DNA of 64,000 nt from Paenibacillus lutrae (GTDB taxonomy: Bacteria; Bacillota; Bacilli; Paenibacillales; NBRC-103111). Below are positions 54,012-63,679 of this stretch, one piece after another. Each line of letters begins with the position of its first letter. Position 1 is the stretch's first letter. A model generated the notes under the pieces. It was not told where the DNA came from. It ran no database searches and was given only the letters and a program-made list of their open reading frames with translations. The position numbers and the translations under genes are program-made. Location: the NCBI RefSeq assembly GCF_009757775.1, contig NZ_RHLK01000016.1, positions 1 to 64,000 of the forward strand. The letters are read 5' to 3'.

Positions 54012-54039
54012 TTGCGTACCTCCTTCCCTTGTAAGAATT

Positions 54040-55710
54040 TTATTCGGACAAGGTTACATCGTAGAAGATCGGATAGCCCAGTGAGTCAAACTTCAGACCG
54101 TTTACAGATTTCCCTGCCGCTACGGTATAAGGAAACACATAGACCGGGAAACCGTAAGCATTCTCAATAAGGTAGGTTTGCACTTTCTTGTACACTTCTT
54201 CCCGCTTCTTCGGGTCCTGCTCCCGCAGCCCTTCCTCCAGCCACGCGTCTACCTGGGGATCGGATTTGTGGGTATGGTTATGGCCCCACTTCCCTGAGCC
54301 CGGAATGGCATTGGTATGGAAAAAGCTCCGCAATATATCCGGATCACCCGATACGTTGCTGATACCTACAAGATCGTTCGTTCCTTTCACCATCAGGGCA
54401 GTCGTGGTATCGGCCAGAATCTCGACTTCAACCGCGATGCCGACTTTTTTCAGCTGCTGCTGGATCATCGCAGCAATATCGTTGCGCTTCTCGCGGTTCG
54501 GTGAGGTGTCGATGTAATGAATCGACAGCTTCTTACCGTTCTTCTCGCGGATTCCGCCGGATCCGCGAGTCCAGCCGATTTCATCGAGAAGCTTATTCGC
54601 CTTCTCCGGATCGTACTTTACCGCTCCTTCCAGCGCAGAATTATAACCGAGTACGGATGGAGTCAGCGGAGACCAGGCTTTCGCATAGGTTCCCAGATAC
54701 AAGGTCTTCACAATCGCTTCAAAATCAATCGCCGCCTGCACCGCTTGACGCGCCGGAAGCTCGTTCCATGGCGCGTGATCCTGATTAAGCATCAAAGTGA
54801 AGGGGATACCGGCCGACTCTGCCTGCAAGAGCTTAACCGAAGGATCGTTCTTCAGCGAAATAAGGTTCTGGGGCGGCACGGTCTCCCCAGCGGAAACCTG
54901 ACCGCTTTGGACACTTCCGATGCGTGTAGCTTCTTCCGGTATGATTTTGAAAATGAGCTTATCGAGGTAAGGCGCTCCCTTGTTATCCGCCAAGACCGGA
55001 GCCCATTTATAATCCGGATTGCGTTCCAGTGTGATCGCATTGTTCTCGCTCCAGCTTACAAACTTGAACGGGCCGGTTCCGACCGGGTTTTTGGTCAGCT
55101 GGTCTTTGTGCTTGTCGGCAGCGGCAGGCGACACGATTCCAAGGAAAGCCTGGCTTAAGGAACTCAGGAAGGCGCTGTAGGGAGACTTCAGATTGATTCT
55201 GACCGTATACTCATCCACTACTTCGGATGATTCATAAGGGCCAAGCAAAGTAACGGCGAATCGTGACTTCGTTGCCGGATTAACGACGCGGTCAAAGTTT
55301 GCCTTTACAGCCGCCGCATTAAAGGGAGTGCCGTCATGGAATTTAACATCCTGACGCAGCTTGAATGTATACGATTTGCCGTCCGGAGATACGGTCCACT
55401 CGGCTGCAAGCCACGGCTGAATCGATTTATCCGGCAGTTGGACGACAAGACTGTCATAAATAGAGCGCATAACCCGGTAGTCAAGTGCAGCGGGTACCAC
55501 ATTTGGATCCAGCCCCGTCGGAGATCCGGCCAGCGCATAGGTGAAAGTGCCGCCAATTGGGGAGGCGTCTCCGTTGGAAGATCCTTGTTGACCTATCTTT
55601 TTATTTACGGGTGTCGTCGAAGCCGTGCAGCCCGCAATTAGAACACACAGGGTCAGAATCGCCGGCCCGGCCATTCCAAAGTATTTACGTCTCCTTACCG
55701 GTATTGTCAT
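54040..55710 (-). CDS. Dipeptide-type ABC solute-binding lipoprotein (SBP_bac_5)
   Basis: 556 residues; GGGAG eight bases before the ATG. Signal peptide with lipobox VLIAGC (about residues 23-28). SBP_bac_5 signature: PTGLDPNVVPAALDYRVMRSIYDSLV, WTVSPDGKSYTFKLRQDVKFHDGTPFNAAAVKANFDRV and NPVGTGPFKFVSWSENNAITLERNPDY. Such proteins bind peptides, nickel, opines or glutathione-like ligands. The monooxygenase encoded immediately upstream suggests an S-containing peptide or adduct. Confidence 0.92.
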   Translation of the reverse strand: MTIPVRRRKYFGMAGPAILTLCVLIAGCTASTTPVNKKIGQQGSSNGDASPIGGTFTYALAGSPTGLDPNVVPAALDYRVMRSIYDSLVVQLPDKSIQPWLAAEWTVSPDGKSYTFKLRQDVKFHDGTPFNAAAVKANFDRVVNPATKSRFAVTLLGPYESSEVVDEYTVRINLKSPYSAFLSSLSQAFLGIVSPAAADKHKDQLTKNPVGTGPFKFVSWSENNAITLERNPDYKWAPVLADNKGAPYLDKLIFKIIPEEATRIGSVQSGQVSAGETVPPQNLISLKNDPSVKLLQAESAGIPFTLMLNQDHAPWNELPARQAVQAAIDFEAIVKTLYLGTYAKAWSPLTPSVLGYNSALEGAVKYDPEKANKLLDEIGWTRGSGGIREKNGKKLSIHYIDTSPNREKRNDIAAMIQQQLKKVGIAVEVEILADTTTALMVKGTNDLVGISNVSGDPDILRSFFHTNAIPGSGKWGHNHTHKSDPQVDAWLEEGLREQDPKKREEVYKKVQTYLIENAYGFPVYVFPYTVAAGKSVNGLKFDSLGYPIFYDVTLSE

Positions 55711-55750
55711 TGTTCATTCTCCCATCGTTCATCGGCTTTTCTGAATACAG

Positions 55751-57130
55751 TCAAGATGCAGAGACGGTACGATCTTTGGAGAGCGGCTCCATCTGATCAT
55801 CGTTGGTTTGATTCCGCTCTGCCGTATAACGATTCTCCGGTTTGCTCAACCCAAGATTACCCCGGAGCGTATCGTCTTCATATTCATTGCGGAAAATACC
55901 GCGTTCCTGAAGAACCGGAACCACCAGATCTACAAAATCCCGCAGGCTGTTCGGAACACTGGAGGCAATGATGAAACCGTCCGCCGCCTCACCTTCGAAC
56001 CACTCTTCAATACGGTCCGCTACCTGCTGCGGAGTACCGATAAAACCCGTTCGCGGCGTAGCTGTCTGAAGCGCTATCTGGCGCAGCGAGAGACCCTGCT
56101 CGCGAGCTCTCTGCTTGATCTTATCCGTGGTGCTTCGGAAACTGTTGCTGCCGGTCTCTCCAATGTCAGGAAAAGGCTCATCCAGCGGAAATACCGAGAA
56201 GTCGAAGTGATCGAAGAAACGCCCCAGATACAGCAGCGCATCCTCGATTCGGACAAGATCCGCGATCTCCTGGTATTTTCGTTCCGCCTCCTCTGCGGTT
56301 ATACCCACGACCGGGCTTATTCCCGGAAAAATCAGAATATCCTCCGGTTTACGGCCATAACTCACGGCCCGGCTCTTCAAATCCCGGTAAAACCGCTGCG
56401 CTTCCTCAATAGATTCGGAATTGGTGAAGACCGCATCCGCCGTTTTGGCAGCCAGCGTCCGCCCGCTGTCGGATGATCCCGCCTGGAAGATAACCGGATG
56501 CCCCTGCTTGGAACGCGAGATATTGAGCGGACCCTGGACGGAAAAGTGCTCTCCCTCATGATTTAGCTGGTGCATTTTGGTCAGATCGAAGAAAACCCCC
56601 GTTTCTTTGTTGCGCACAAATGCATCGTCTTCCCAGGAATCCCACAGCCCTTTGACAACGTCCAGATACTCTTCCGCAATTTCGTACCGGACACTATGAG
56701 CCGGATGCTCCTTGCGGCTGTAGTTCAGTGCAGAACCTTCAAGAGGCGAAGTGACGACATTCCATCCGGCACGTCCGCCGGTGATATGGTCGATAGAGGC
56801 AAACTGTCTTGCCACCGTGTAAGGCTCACTATAAGAAGTAGACAAAGTCCCGACGACCCCGATATTCGAAGTTCCTATGCCAAGGGCCGAAAGAATTGTA
56901 ACCGGCTCAAAACGGTTAAGGAAATGCGGAATGGATTTCTCATTAATAAACAGCCCGTCAGCGATGAATAGCAAATCGAATTTGCCTTCCTCCGCCTTCT
57001 TAGCCTGTTCTCTATAAAAGTGGATCGAGATGCTTGCGTCCGAAGGAATTTCGGGATGTCTCCAAGCCGACATGCTGCTGCCGACTCCGTGAATCATGGC
57101 GCCAAGTTTCAATTTTCTAGTGGTGGTCAT
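55751..57130 (-). CDS. NtaA/SnaA/DszA-type flavin-dependent monooxygenase
   Basis: 459 residues; AAGGCGG six bases before the ATG. Luciferase-like fold: [72 protein letters not shown] and [26 protein letters not shown]. It uses FMNH2 and O2, reduced by a separate reductase, to cleave C-S, C-N or sulfonate bonds. Relatives such as CmoJ and YxeK act on S-alkylcysteine derivatives; here it heads a transporter operon, so that class of substrate is likely. Confidence 0.9.
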   Translation of the reverse strand: MTTTRKLKLGAMIHGVGSSMSAWRHPEIPSDASISIHFYREQAKKAEEGKFDLLFIADGLFINEKSIPHFLNRFEPVTILSALGIGTSNIGVVGTLSTSYSEPYTVARQFASIDHITGGRAGWNVVTSPLEGSALNYSRKEHPAHSVRYEIAEEYLDVVKGLWDSWEDDAFVRNKETGVFFDLTKMHQLNHEGEHFSVQGPLNISRSKQGHPVIFQAGSSDSGRTLAAKTADAVFTNSESIEEAQRFYRDLKSRAVSYGRKPEDILIFPGISPVVGITAEEAERKYQEIADLVRIEDALLYLGRFFDHFDFSVFPLDEPFPDIGETGSNSFRSTTDKIKQRAREQGLSLRQIALQTATPRTGFIGTPQQVADRIEEWFEGEAADGFIIASSVPNSLRDFVDLVVPVLQERGIFRNEYEDDTLRGNLGLSKPENRYTAERNQTNDDQMEPLSKDRTVSAS

Positions 57131-57290
57131 CGTTATCCGCCTTTCAAGTAATTAAGTTTGATAAACACGATCTGCGCTTATTCATTAAATATACATAGGA
57201 TTACTCGGAATTATGACTGAGCTAGACCTATCTATTTATGTAAACAAGAAACAAACTAAACCGCCTCTACTTATAAGAACCAGACCTTTT

Positions 57291-58184
57291 TTAAGATGAA
57301 AAAAGTTTTAAATCAACCCCTTTGCTAATCTCCAGGAATAATTGCCCGATTTCCGTTACTTGTCCTTTTAATGAAATCAGATGGCTGCGCAAGGACAATC
57401 CCGTAAGCTGCGGAATCCCCACAGGGCAGAGCAGACCTTCCCTCACTTCCTTCCTGACGCACAAATCCGGCAGAAAAGAAATGCCAAGCGCTTTTAGAAC
57501 TAGCTTCTTAGCGGTCTCCAAATTATCGATCTCCATATCTATGAGCGGAGGCTCATCGAGTATTTGGAACAACCGGTGAATCCGGGTCCAATCCAGAGAA
57601 CCGCATTCGAAGAATATAACCGGTTCCTTGCTCACCTCCTGTATGGTTAGGCTGGACCTGTTAGCAAATGGATGATTGCGGTTCACATACAAACGGATAG
57701 GGTCCTCATACACCTGCAGCGAATCAATCTCGGGATGTGTCATCGTACGCACAAGTCCCAGATCCAGCTCCTTGGTCAGCACTTTTTCTAAAATCGTCTC
57801 GCTCGTCGCCGTCAACAGCTTAACCCGCACCCCTGCAGCCTTTCTTTTAAAAGCAGCCAACATCTCCGGCAATAAATAATTGGCACCGGATACGGTACAG
57901 CCGATTCTAAGTTCATTTCCTCGGCTGTGGTTCACCTGCAATTCCTGACGGCCGGCTTTGTATGTTCTCAGAATTTGATGTGCAAAGGGCAGGAATTGCT
58001 TGCCTTTCTCCGTTAAAGTAAAATGCCTGCCCTCCCGGTCGAATAACTTCACATCCAGTTCCCTCTCGAGTGATTGAATACGTGCGGATATCGAAGGCTG
58101 GGATACATACATTGCATCTGCCGCTTTATTGAAACTGTTGAAATGGACAATGGTTGCAAAAGCTTCGATATTCTCTATATTCAT
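57291..58184 (-). CDS. LysR family regulator of the sulfur cluster
   Basis: 297 residues from ATG 58184 (MNIENIEAFATIVHF) after GGGGG; the longer frame adds nine non-family residues. Winged helix MNIENIEAFATIVHFNSFNKAADAMYVSQPSISARIQSLERELDVKLFDREG, then effector domain from about 90. Encoded upstream of the monooxygenase and transporter genes on the same strand, as YtlI/CysL-type regulators often are. It probably senses sulfur status or a pathway intermediate such as O-acetylserine. Confidence 0.9.
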   Translation of the reverse strand: MNIENIEAFATIVHFNSFNKAADAMYVSQPSISARIQSLERELDVKLFDREGRHFTLTEKGKQFLPFAHQILRTYKAGRQELQVNHSRGNELRIGCTVSGANYLLPEMLAAFKRKAAGVRVKLLTATSETILEKVLTKELDLGLVRTMTHPEIDSLQVYEDPIRLYVNRNHPFANRSSLTIQEVSKEPVIFFECGSLDWTRIHRLFQILDEPPLIDMEIDNLETAKKLVLKALGISFLPDLCVRKEVREGLLCPVGIPQLTGLSLRSHLISLKGQVTEIGQLFLEISKGVDLKLFSS

Positions 58185-58208
58185 TTCAGTTTGTCCCCCT
58201 TGCTCAAA

Positions 58209-58253
58209 CAAAAAGGAGACACAGCATTCCTTTACAGGAAAGGCCGTATCTCC
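58209..58253 (-). terminator. Terminator-like hairpin in the lysR leader
   Basis: On the minus strand GGAGA...TTCC / GGAA...TCTCC (58215-58253 on plus) is followed by five T. It lies between the promoter at 58302-58331 and the lysR start, with no gene before it, so it may attenuate lysR. Confidence 0.6.
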
Positions 58254-58301
58254 AGTTGACTGGCGGATAACTTATTATTCCGATGAATTTAGTATGTTAG
58301 G

Positions 58302-58331
58302 ATTATAGCTTTGGTTTAAGGAGGCTGTCAA
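58302..58331 (-). promoter_or_regulatory. Consensus sigma-A promoter of lysR
   Basis: Minus strand TTGACA (58326-58331) and TATAAT (58302-58307), both perfect, with an 18-base spacer. Confidence 0.75.
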
Positions 58332-58434
58332 TCCCTCAATTTGTAAATTTTACCCGACTTCGAGAAGTTTTCAAGCAACAATCCGACTAAATTTTTCGTC
58401 TATAATATAAAATCCTAACAGTCGAGGTAATTTT

Positions 58435-58962
58435 ATGAAAATAAGAAAAGTTTTAATGGTAGCAACTATATGCGGTGTATTGGCTTTTGCTATCGGTTTT
58501 TCTTTGAACAATAACTCTTTTGCCTTAGATACCGATAAAAAAGAAAAGCATGAAAAACTTAAAAAGGAATCTCTGTATGAACAAGAAAAATGGGAGCGCA
58601 TGCCAAAAGCAAAAACCGTAGAAGAACAACTAAAAATTGATGAGCAAGGAAAAAAAGTCAAGGAAATCGGAATTGCAGTAGGGGAATTAGAAAAGGAGCT
58701 TACCCCAGTTGACTTAAAAGCAAAGCTTGAAGATGATATTTTTTCTTTAAGGCGCGTAATGGAAACCAAAGGGTATTATAAAACGATGACAGACGATCCC
58801 AAGTATGGAGCTGCATATGCGAAAGCAGCAGAAATTCTCGAAAAGAAGAAAGAAACACTTGCCCAAATCGAGAAAGATCTAAGAGAAAATAAAAAATCTA
58901 TAGAACAGCTGGCAAAAGAATACGCAGAATTAGAAAAAATACAAGAATTTATCCTTCCATAA
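58435..58962 (+). CDS. Secreted or anchored coiled-coil protein
   Basis: 175 residues. N-terminal signal/anchor (KIRKVLMVATICGVLAFAIGFSL) followed by a Lys/Glu-rich helical region with heptad character to the end (KETLAQIEKDLRENKKSIEQLAKEYAELEKIQ). A G-T-AATTTT stretch precedes the ATG; the GAGGT site is adequate. The gene is visibly more A-rich than its neighbours, which may point to transfer. No family recognised; an extracytoplasmic structural role is possible. Confidence 0.7.
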   Translation: MKIRKVLMVATICGVLAFAIGFSLNNNSFALDTDKKEKHEKLKKESLYEQEKWERMPKAKTVEEQLKIDEQGKKVKEIGIAVGELEKELTPVDLKAKLEDDIFSLRRVMETKGYYKTMTDDPKYGAAYAKAAEILEKKKETLAQIEKDLRENKKSIEQLAKEYAELEKIQEFILP

Positions 58963-59493
58963 GAATGACGCACATCCACAAAGTCCTAATCGCAACAAGT
59001 GGATTACGGGCATTTTTGGCCTTTGTTTCAACTTGTCCTGACAGATGAGTGATAAACAAAAACTCGAATTTTGACAGAAGGTGATTAAAAAAATCTTACA
59101 GGATTTTGGAAAATAAGGATTGTGAAATGAAAAAAATTCCTGTATCTTTAGATTACAACTCACCCTGTATTTACTATATATTCATATATTTACATGGGTT
59201 CGTTCGTTTTCCGCCCCCAAATGGAAGCGCTTTATATACAAGCCTTCTACTCCTCTAGTACTTCATGTGACACTCCGGTACTTACAGAATACTAGACAAA
59301 TTTCGTGTATAAGCTCATTTAGAGTTTATATAAATACTTAATTCGACAAAAGGAGGAATGCCCCATCTCATTAGTTTGGCCTATTTATCAGCAGTCTAAG
59401 AAGCAATAGAAAGGAGCTGGTAAAGGTTTACTGCCTGCTAAGAGCAACAAATGATTCTATTACCCATTTACCCATTAAAAGGAGGCCAATTGT
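58963..59493 (+). other. Long upstream region of the LPMO gene
   Basis: About 530 bases, AT-rich. It contains a candidate cre site at 59222-59235 and an AGGAGG-ATG at 59352-59361 whose one-base spacing makes it an unlikely start. No other gene signal. Confidence 0.55.
59222..59235. promoter_or_regulatory. Candidate CcpA cre site
   Basis: TGGAAGCGCTTTAT matches 12 of 14 positions of the cre consensus TGWAARCGYTWNCW and lies upstream of a polysaccharide-degradation gene, a common CcpA target. Confidence 0.4.
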
Positions 59494-60564
59494 ATGACGA
59501 CAAATTTACGTTTACCGCAACAAACGATGATCAGGTGGGTGGCTGCAGCCGCCGTACTGGTCGCTATGATCGCCGGAATGTTCCTGATCTCCGGTAAAGC
59601 TTCTGCCCACGGCTATGTAGAAGGACCAGCCAGCCGTGCGTACCTGTGTAAAACCGGCCAGAATACTGATTGTGGCGCTGTTGTATACGAGCCTCAAAGC
59701 CTTGAGTTTCCAAAAGGCTTCCCGGCTGCTGGACCCGCTGACGGTAAAATCGGAAGCGGCGGCGGCACTTTCCCTAAGCTTGACGAGCAATCTTCCACTC
59801 GCTGGGCGAAAGTAAACATTAACTCCGGCACGAACACGTTTACTTGGAAATTGACAGCTGCCCATGCAACAACCAGCTGGAAATACTACATCACGAAGCC
59901 AGGCTGGAACCCTAATGCTCCACTGACTCGTGATTCCTTTGACCTGAATCCTTTCTGCTCCGTGGATTACAAGGGCAAACAGCCTCCTTTCTCTTATTCC
60001 GATACTTGTAACGTACCAGCTAGATCCGGATACCAAGTTATCTTGGCTGTTTGGGAAATCGCTGATACTGCAAACGCATTCTACAACGTAATTGATGTTA
60101 ACTTTGGCGGCGGCAGCGGCGGCCCTACGGATACCCAAGCTCCAACTGCACCTGCAGGCGCAGCAGCATCCAATGTTGCAGCTAACAGCGCTACTGTATC
60201 CTGGTCCGCTTCTTCCGACAATGTCGGTGTAGCAGGCTACCGTGTATTCAACGGTTCGACTCAAATCGGTTCCACTACAGGTGCTACAAGCCTGAATCTG
60301 ACTGGCCTGGCGCCTAATACCGCTTATACCGTTACGGTAAAAGCAGTTGACGCAGCAGGCAACGTCTCCGGAGCAAGCAACGCGGTATCGTTCACAACTC
60401 TGAACGGTTCCTCTCCTGGCGGCAATTATCCGGCTTGGAGCTCCACTGCAGTCTATGTAGGCGGCAGCAAAGTTACGCATAACGGCGTAAACTATGAAGC
60501 CAAATGGTGGACACAAGGTCAAACGCCAAGTGCCACTTCCGATGTTTGGAAAGTAATTTCTTAA
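59494..60564 (+). CDS. AA10 lytic polysaccharide monooxygenase with FnIII and CBM5/12
   Basis: 356 residues; AAGGAGG before the ATG. Signal peptide cleaved at ASA/H39, leaving an N-terminal His for the copper histidine brace; the second brace His is H124 ([12 protein letters not shown]), and FYNVIDV near 196-202 gives the axial Phe. FnIII module about 216-303 ([30 protein letters not shown]), then a CBM5/12 at about 313-356 ([34 protein letters not shown]). Secreted enzyme oxidising crystalline chitin. Confidence 0.95.
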   Translation: MTTNLRLPQQTMIRWVAAAAVLVAMIAGMFLISGKASAHGYVEGPASRAYLCKTGQNTDCGAVVYEPQSLEFPKGFPAAGPADGKIGSGGGTFPKLDEQSSTRWAKVNINSGTNTFTWKLTAAHATTSWKYYITKPGWNPNAPLTRDSFDLNPFCSVDYKGKQPPFSYSDTCNVPARSGYQVILAVWEIADTANAFYNVIDVNFGGGSGGPTDTQAPTAPAGAAASNVAANSATVSWSASSDNVGVAGYRVFNGSTQIGSTTGATSLNLTGLAPNTAYTVTVKAVDAAGNVSGASNAVSFTTLNGSSPGGNYPAWSSTAVYVGGSKVTHNGVNYEAKWWTQGQTPSATSDVWKVIS

Positions 60565-60586
60565 TCCATCGGATTATAAGACCTGA

Positions 60587-60621
60587 GATGACTTCTGATT
60601 CTGTCAGAAGTCATCTTTTTT
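60587..60621 (+). terminator. LPMO terminator
   Basis: Twelve-base perfect arms GATGACTTCTGA / TCAGAAGTCATC (60587-60598, 60604-60615) followed by six T. Confidence 0.9.
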
Positions 60622-60755
60622 ATGTAAATAGATTCCCCGTCATCTAGTACTCCCCATAGCGGATAAGCCTTACTGCCTTCGAAACAGACTGGAAGTGCAG
60701 CTTGTTATATGTATAGATCAGTCATTCGGATTAAGCCATTTGTTTAGGGAAAAAT

Positions 60756-60803
60756 AAATAGGGCCCCCGGTTATCTGTGATAATCGGCAGGACCCTATTT
60801 TTT
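60756..60803 (+). terminator. Orphan terminator-like hairpin
   Basis: AAATAGGG / CCCTATTT (60756-60763, 60793-60800) with an inner CGGTTAT/ATAATCG stem, ending in six T. No gene precedes it on either strand within about 190 bases, so it may end an unannotated small RNA or act on read-through. Confidence 0.6.
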
Positions 60804-61258
60804 CAATGACCTATTCAATTTTCAAAACGCACTCCATTCTATTATTAAATACGTGGGCTCCCACATGTCCCTGAATTCGACTTCAAAGGATGGACATGTT
60901 TCGCTAACTCTGCTCCAACGGATTCAACTCCCTTCCTGAGATCTATGCTTATTTACAGTTCAATTCGAAGCTGCCATTAACCGGGCAGGCTCAAATTGAA
61001 AATTTCTGTTGTTTTTATGGCCCCATCGCTGTCACCTCTGATTACAAGAATCACTTGTAAGCGCAACCATCATTTTTATGATATACAACCTCCTTGACTA
61101 AATAATACTCCAATTATTTATCTTTTGTAAATATTCTGAATCTTTTGAATTTGTTCGTTTATCCTGTATTTTCCTTTGTTTTCTCCCTCATTCGATCATT
61201 TTCTTATAATTATAGCCGATATCTTGGTAAGGACCACTTAGGGATAAGGTGCCTTCTC

Positions 61259-61870
61259 TTAATGCTGCCCGCTTTGCCAAGTACGATATATACTCATGCC
61301 CGTAAGGATACCTCCTATTATCCCCGCTGTAACAGCAGGCATCCACTTGTAAGGGATATCAGCCGCACTTGCCATCAAAGTCGCTGCTGAAGAATTTTCA
61401 AGGTGCTCTAGCTTCGGCAGTGACTGAACGAACCCGTTAGAAACTTCTCTACGCGTATGAACAATTGGGATAGGTATTTCTTTGCTTGCGAGAAAAGCAG
61501 ATTCTTCTGGAGTTACTTCTTCCTTCTTTTTAGTAGCGGAACATACCGGATGCTCCCATCCCGTCCCTGTTTTTTTAAGGAAGAAAAGATAGTCTTGGCC
61601 CCGCTCCACCCGATTCCAGATTTCATCTTCACCTACTTGCAGAGTTTCCTGCTGAACGCCTTTGTAGCTGTGATTTACTGTTAACTGAACTTCTTTGCTG
61701 CCTTTTTTTCTTAGGATGTTATCAACCGTTGCCATAAGTACACCATCATAGTCTTTATAGGACTCCGTTACATTCAACTGCTTCTGGCAGGATAGCGCTT
61801 GCGAGGTACTTGCAGGATAGAGAAGAACGATCAGCAGCAAAGCAGCTGACATTTTTCTAATCAATGCCAT
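61259..61870 (-). CDS. TIMP/netrin-like domain membrane protein
   Basis: 203 residues from ATG 61870, seven bases after AGGAAGG. Signal peptide (MALIRKMSAALLLIVLLYPASTSQA) then SCQKQLNVTESYKDYDGVLMATVDNILRKKG and VNHSYKGVQQETLQVGEDEIWNRVERGQDYLFFLKK, reminiscent of the TIMP-like fold (C at the mature N-terminus). A C-terminal transmembrane segment (AVTAGIIGGILTGMSIY) would anchor it. Binding or inhibition of an extracellular protease is a guess. Confidence 0.65.
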   Translation of the reverse strand: MALIRKMSAALLLIVLLYPASTSQALSCQKQLNVTESYKDYDGVLMATVDNILRKKGSKEVQLTVNHSYKGVQQETLQVGEDEIWNRVERGQDYLFFLKKTGTGWEHPVCSATKKKEEVTPEESAFLASKEIPIPIVHTRREVSNGFVQSLPKLEHLENSSAATLMASAADIPYKWMPAVTAGIIGGILTGMSIYRTWQSGQH

Positions 61871-62038
61871 ACACACACCTTCCTTATCATTTAATCCTTA
61901 TCATTTAGAGGAATCGCTCGCCACACGAATATACTGAAAATTGCTTGGATGCTGCCGATCTACAAAGCAGAGCGCTATTCCCGATCCGTTTAAATCTGGA
62001 TCTTGATGCGCCCTGTTTGCTCAACCGACCTATTCATA

Positions 62039-63430
62039 TTAGGCGGAGATACCCGCCGAATTCTGCTTTTTTTTGGGCAAGCGCCCTGACAGAGCCACCA
62101 GCAGGCAGAACACAAAACATAATCCGAACAGCACCCGGAGAAGCATCCCGACGGATTCCATTGCTGCGCCAGGCTGACCCATAGAACCGACAAGCAGCGT
62201 TGCGAGGCCGATGCCCGCGATTTGGCCCAGGTAGCGTACCAAAGCGAGCAGGCTTCCCGCAAGGCTGCTCTTGGAAGCCGGCGCTGCGCTCATGATCTCC
62301 GCGTTGTTCGTCGCATGGAACAGTCCGATTCCGATTCCGAACACGGACAGCTGCAGCCCGATACTGACCGGTGTCACACCGGGGGCGAGTACGACGAACA
62401 ACATGGACACAGCGCAGAGCAGCGCTCCGGCTGCGATCGGGAAAGTTCCGCCGTATTTATCGCGGAACCAGCCCGCAAACGGAGCTACGATGCCCATCAG
62501 CAGCGGCTGCAGCATGAGCAGCGCTCCGGTAGACCACGCAGAGTAGCCGAGCTGACTCTGCAGGTAGAATGTCACCGGGATGAGTGTGGCGGTCTGTGCC
62601 AGGTTAATCAGGAACGATCCGGCATTGCCCACCCACACCTTCCGGCGGCTGAAAAGCTCCCGGTCTACAATGCCGTAATCGATGCGGCGTCCCTGAAGCC
62701 ACAGCGCGACCAGAAGGCCGATCCCGATCGCGCCTTCCAGCCAGGCCGCCGCGGAGAAAGCGCCCTGCTCCTTGATCGACTCCGCCGCGATCATCAGCAA
62801 GCAGGCGCCAGCACCCAGCAGAACCGTGCCGACGAAGTCGAACGGCGTCCTGACTGATTCACCGGTTCCGCGCGGAAACCAGCGGAACCCGAGGAAGCAG
62901 GCAGCCAGTGCAATAGGCACGTTGATCCAGAACAGCCACGGCCAATCGGCTATTTCGAGCAGCAGCCCTCCCAGCGCAGGACCTGAGAGCGTGCCAACCG
63001 AGATCACGACCGCATTGATGCCAAGGGCGCGGCCCCGTTCGTGATCGGGAAAGACCTGGCGGACTATAGCCTGGCTGTTCGCCATAATCATCGTCGCGCC
63101 AATGCCCTGCAGGCAGCGTGAGAGCAGTAAAGCGGCGAAGCCGTGCGATATCGCAATGCACAGCGATCCTATACCGAAGATGAGGAAACCGTAGCTGTAA
63201 ATCGTGCGCCGCTCCATCCGGTCCGACAGCTTGCCCATAAAAGGCAGCAGAACGACCATCGTCAGCAAATAAATGGTTGCCACCCACTGGATCTGTGCCA
63301 GGGACACAGAGAACTGTTTCGCCATAATCGGGAGCGAGACGTTGACGATTCCTACATCAAGGGTAGAGATAAGGGTCCCCATGTTAACCACCTGAAGAAT
63401 TCCCCACTTATTTCTTTGTGCTTCAGACAT
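62039..63430 (-). CDS. MFS transporter, DHA2 (EmrB/QacA) family
   Basis: 463 residues from ATG 63430 (MSEAQRNKWG) with AAAGGA eight bases upstream; eighteen further codons are open without a site. Fourteen predicted helices; motif LVVNMGTLISTLDVGIVNVSLPIM and GKLSDRMERRTIYSYGFLIFGIGSL (motif A), QGIGATMIMANSQAIV and a proline-rich LIEMGAWRDEFG-free loop typical of DHA2. Probably a drug or small-molecule exporter. Monocistronic. Confidence 0.88.
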   Translation of the reverse strand: MSEAQRNKWGILQVVNMGTLISTLDVGIVNVSLPIMAKQFSVSLAQIQWVATIYLLTMVVLLPFMGKLSDRMERRTIYSYGFLIFGIGSLCIAISHGFAALLLSRCLQGIGATMIMANSQAIVRQVFPDHERGRALGINAVVISVGTLSGPALGGLLLEIADWPWLFWINVPIALAACFLGFRWFPRGTGESVRTPFDFVGTVLLGAGACLLMIAAESIKEQGAFSAAAWLEGAIGIGLLVALWLQGRRIDYGIVDRELFSRRKVWVGNAGSFLINLAQTATLIPVTFYLQSQLGYSAWSTGALLMLQPLLMGIVAPFAGWFRDKYGGTFPIAAGALLCAVSMLFVVLAPGVTPVSIGLQLSVFGIGIGLFHATNNAEIMSAAPASKSSLAGSLLALVRYLGQIAGIGLATLLVGSMGQPGAAMESVGMLLRVLFGLCFVFCLLVALSGRLPKKKQNSAGISA

Positions 63431-63679
63431 AGTGTGATTCCTTTCCATAGGCGAATTCCAATTGTTTCTAATTAATCCAGTCAATCTACCTACTTTTCGA
63501 CACCGCCGCTCATTTCCCTTCCTATCTTCGCATGTATTTACATACAGATCCGGACCTTTACATGCAAGTTTACAAATTATATGGTTCCTTGAAAACTCGA
63601 GCTGTTTTTCTTTTCCCTCTCCCTATCTGGTATCATAAGTATATACAACTATCGGAATCGCAAGAAAGGATCCAAGTCC

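Larger units (their letters stand above)
60565..61258. other. Intergenic region with two hairpins
   Basis: About 690 bases. It holds the LPMO terminator at 60587-60621 and an unassigned hairpin at 60756-60803. No gene signal seen in the remaining AT-rich sequence. Confidence 0.55.

Noticed and set aside
59358-59400. Short frame MPHLISLAYLSAV before the LPMO gene
   Set aside because: The AGGAGG stands only one base from the ATG, too close for initiation, and no hairpin pattern suggests a leader peptide.
59512-60522. 336-codon minus-strand frame opposite the LPMO gene
   Set aside because: Shadow of a real gene: the plus strand encodes a complete AA10 enzyme with signal peptide and copper histidines.
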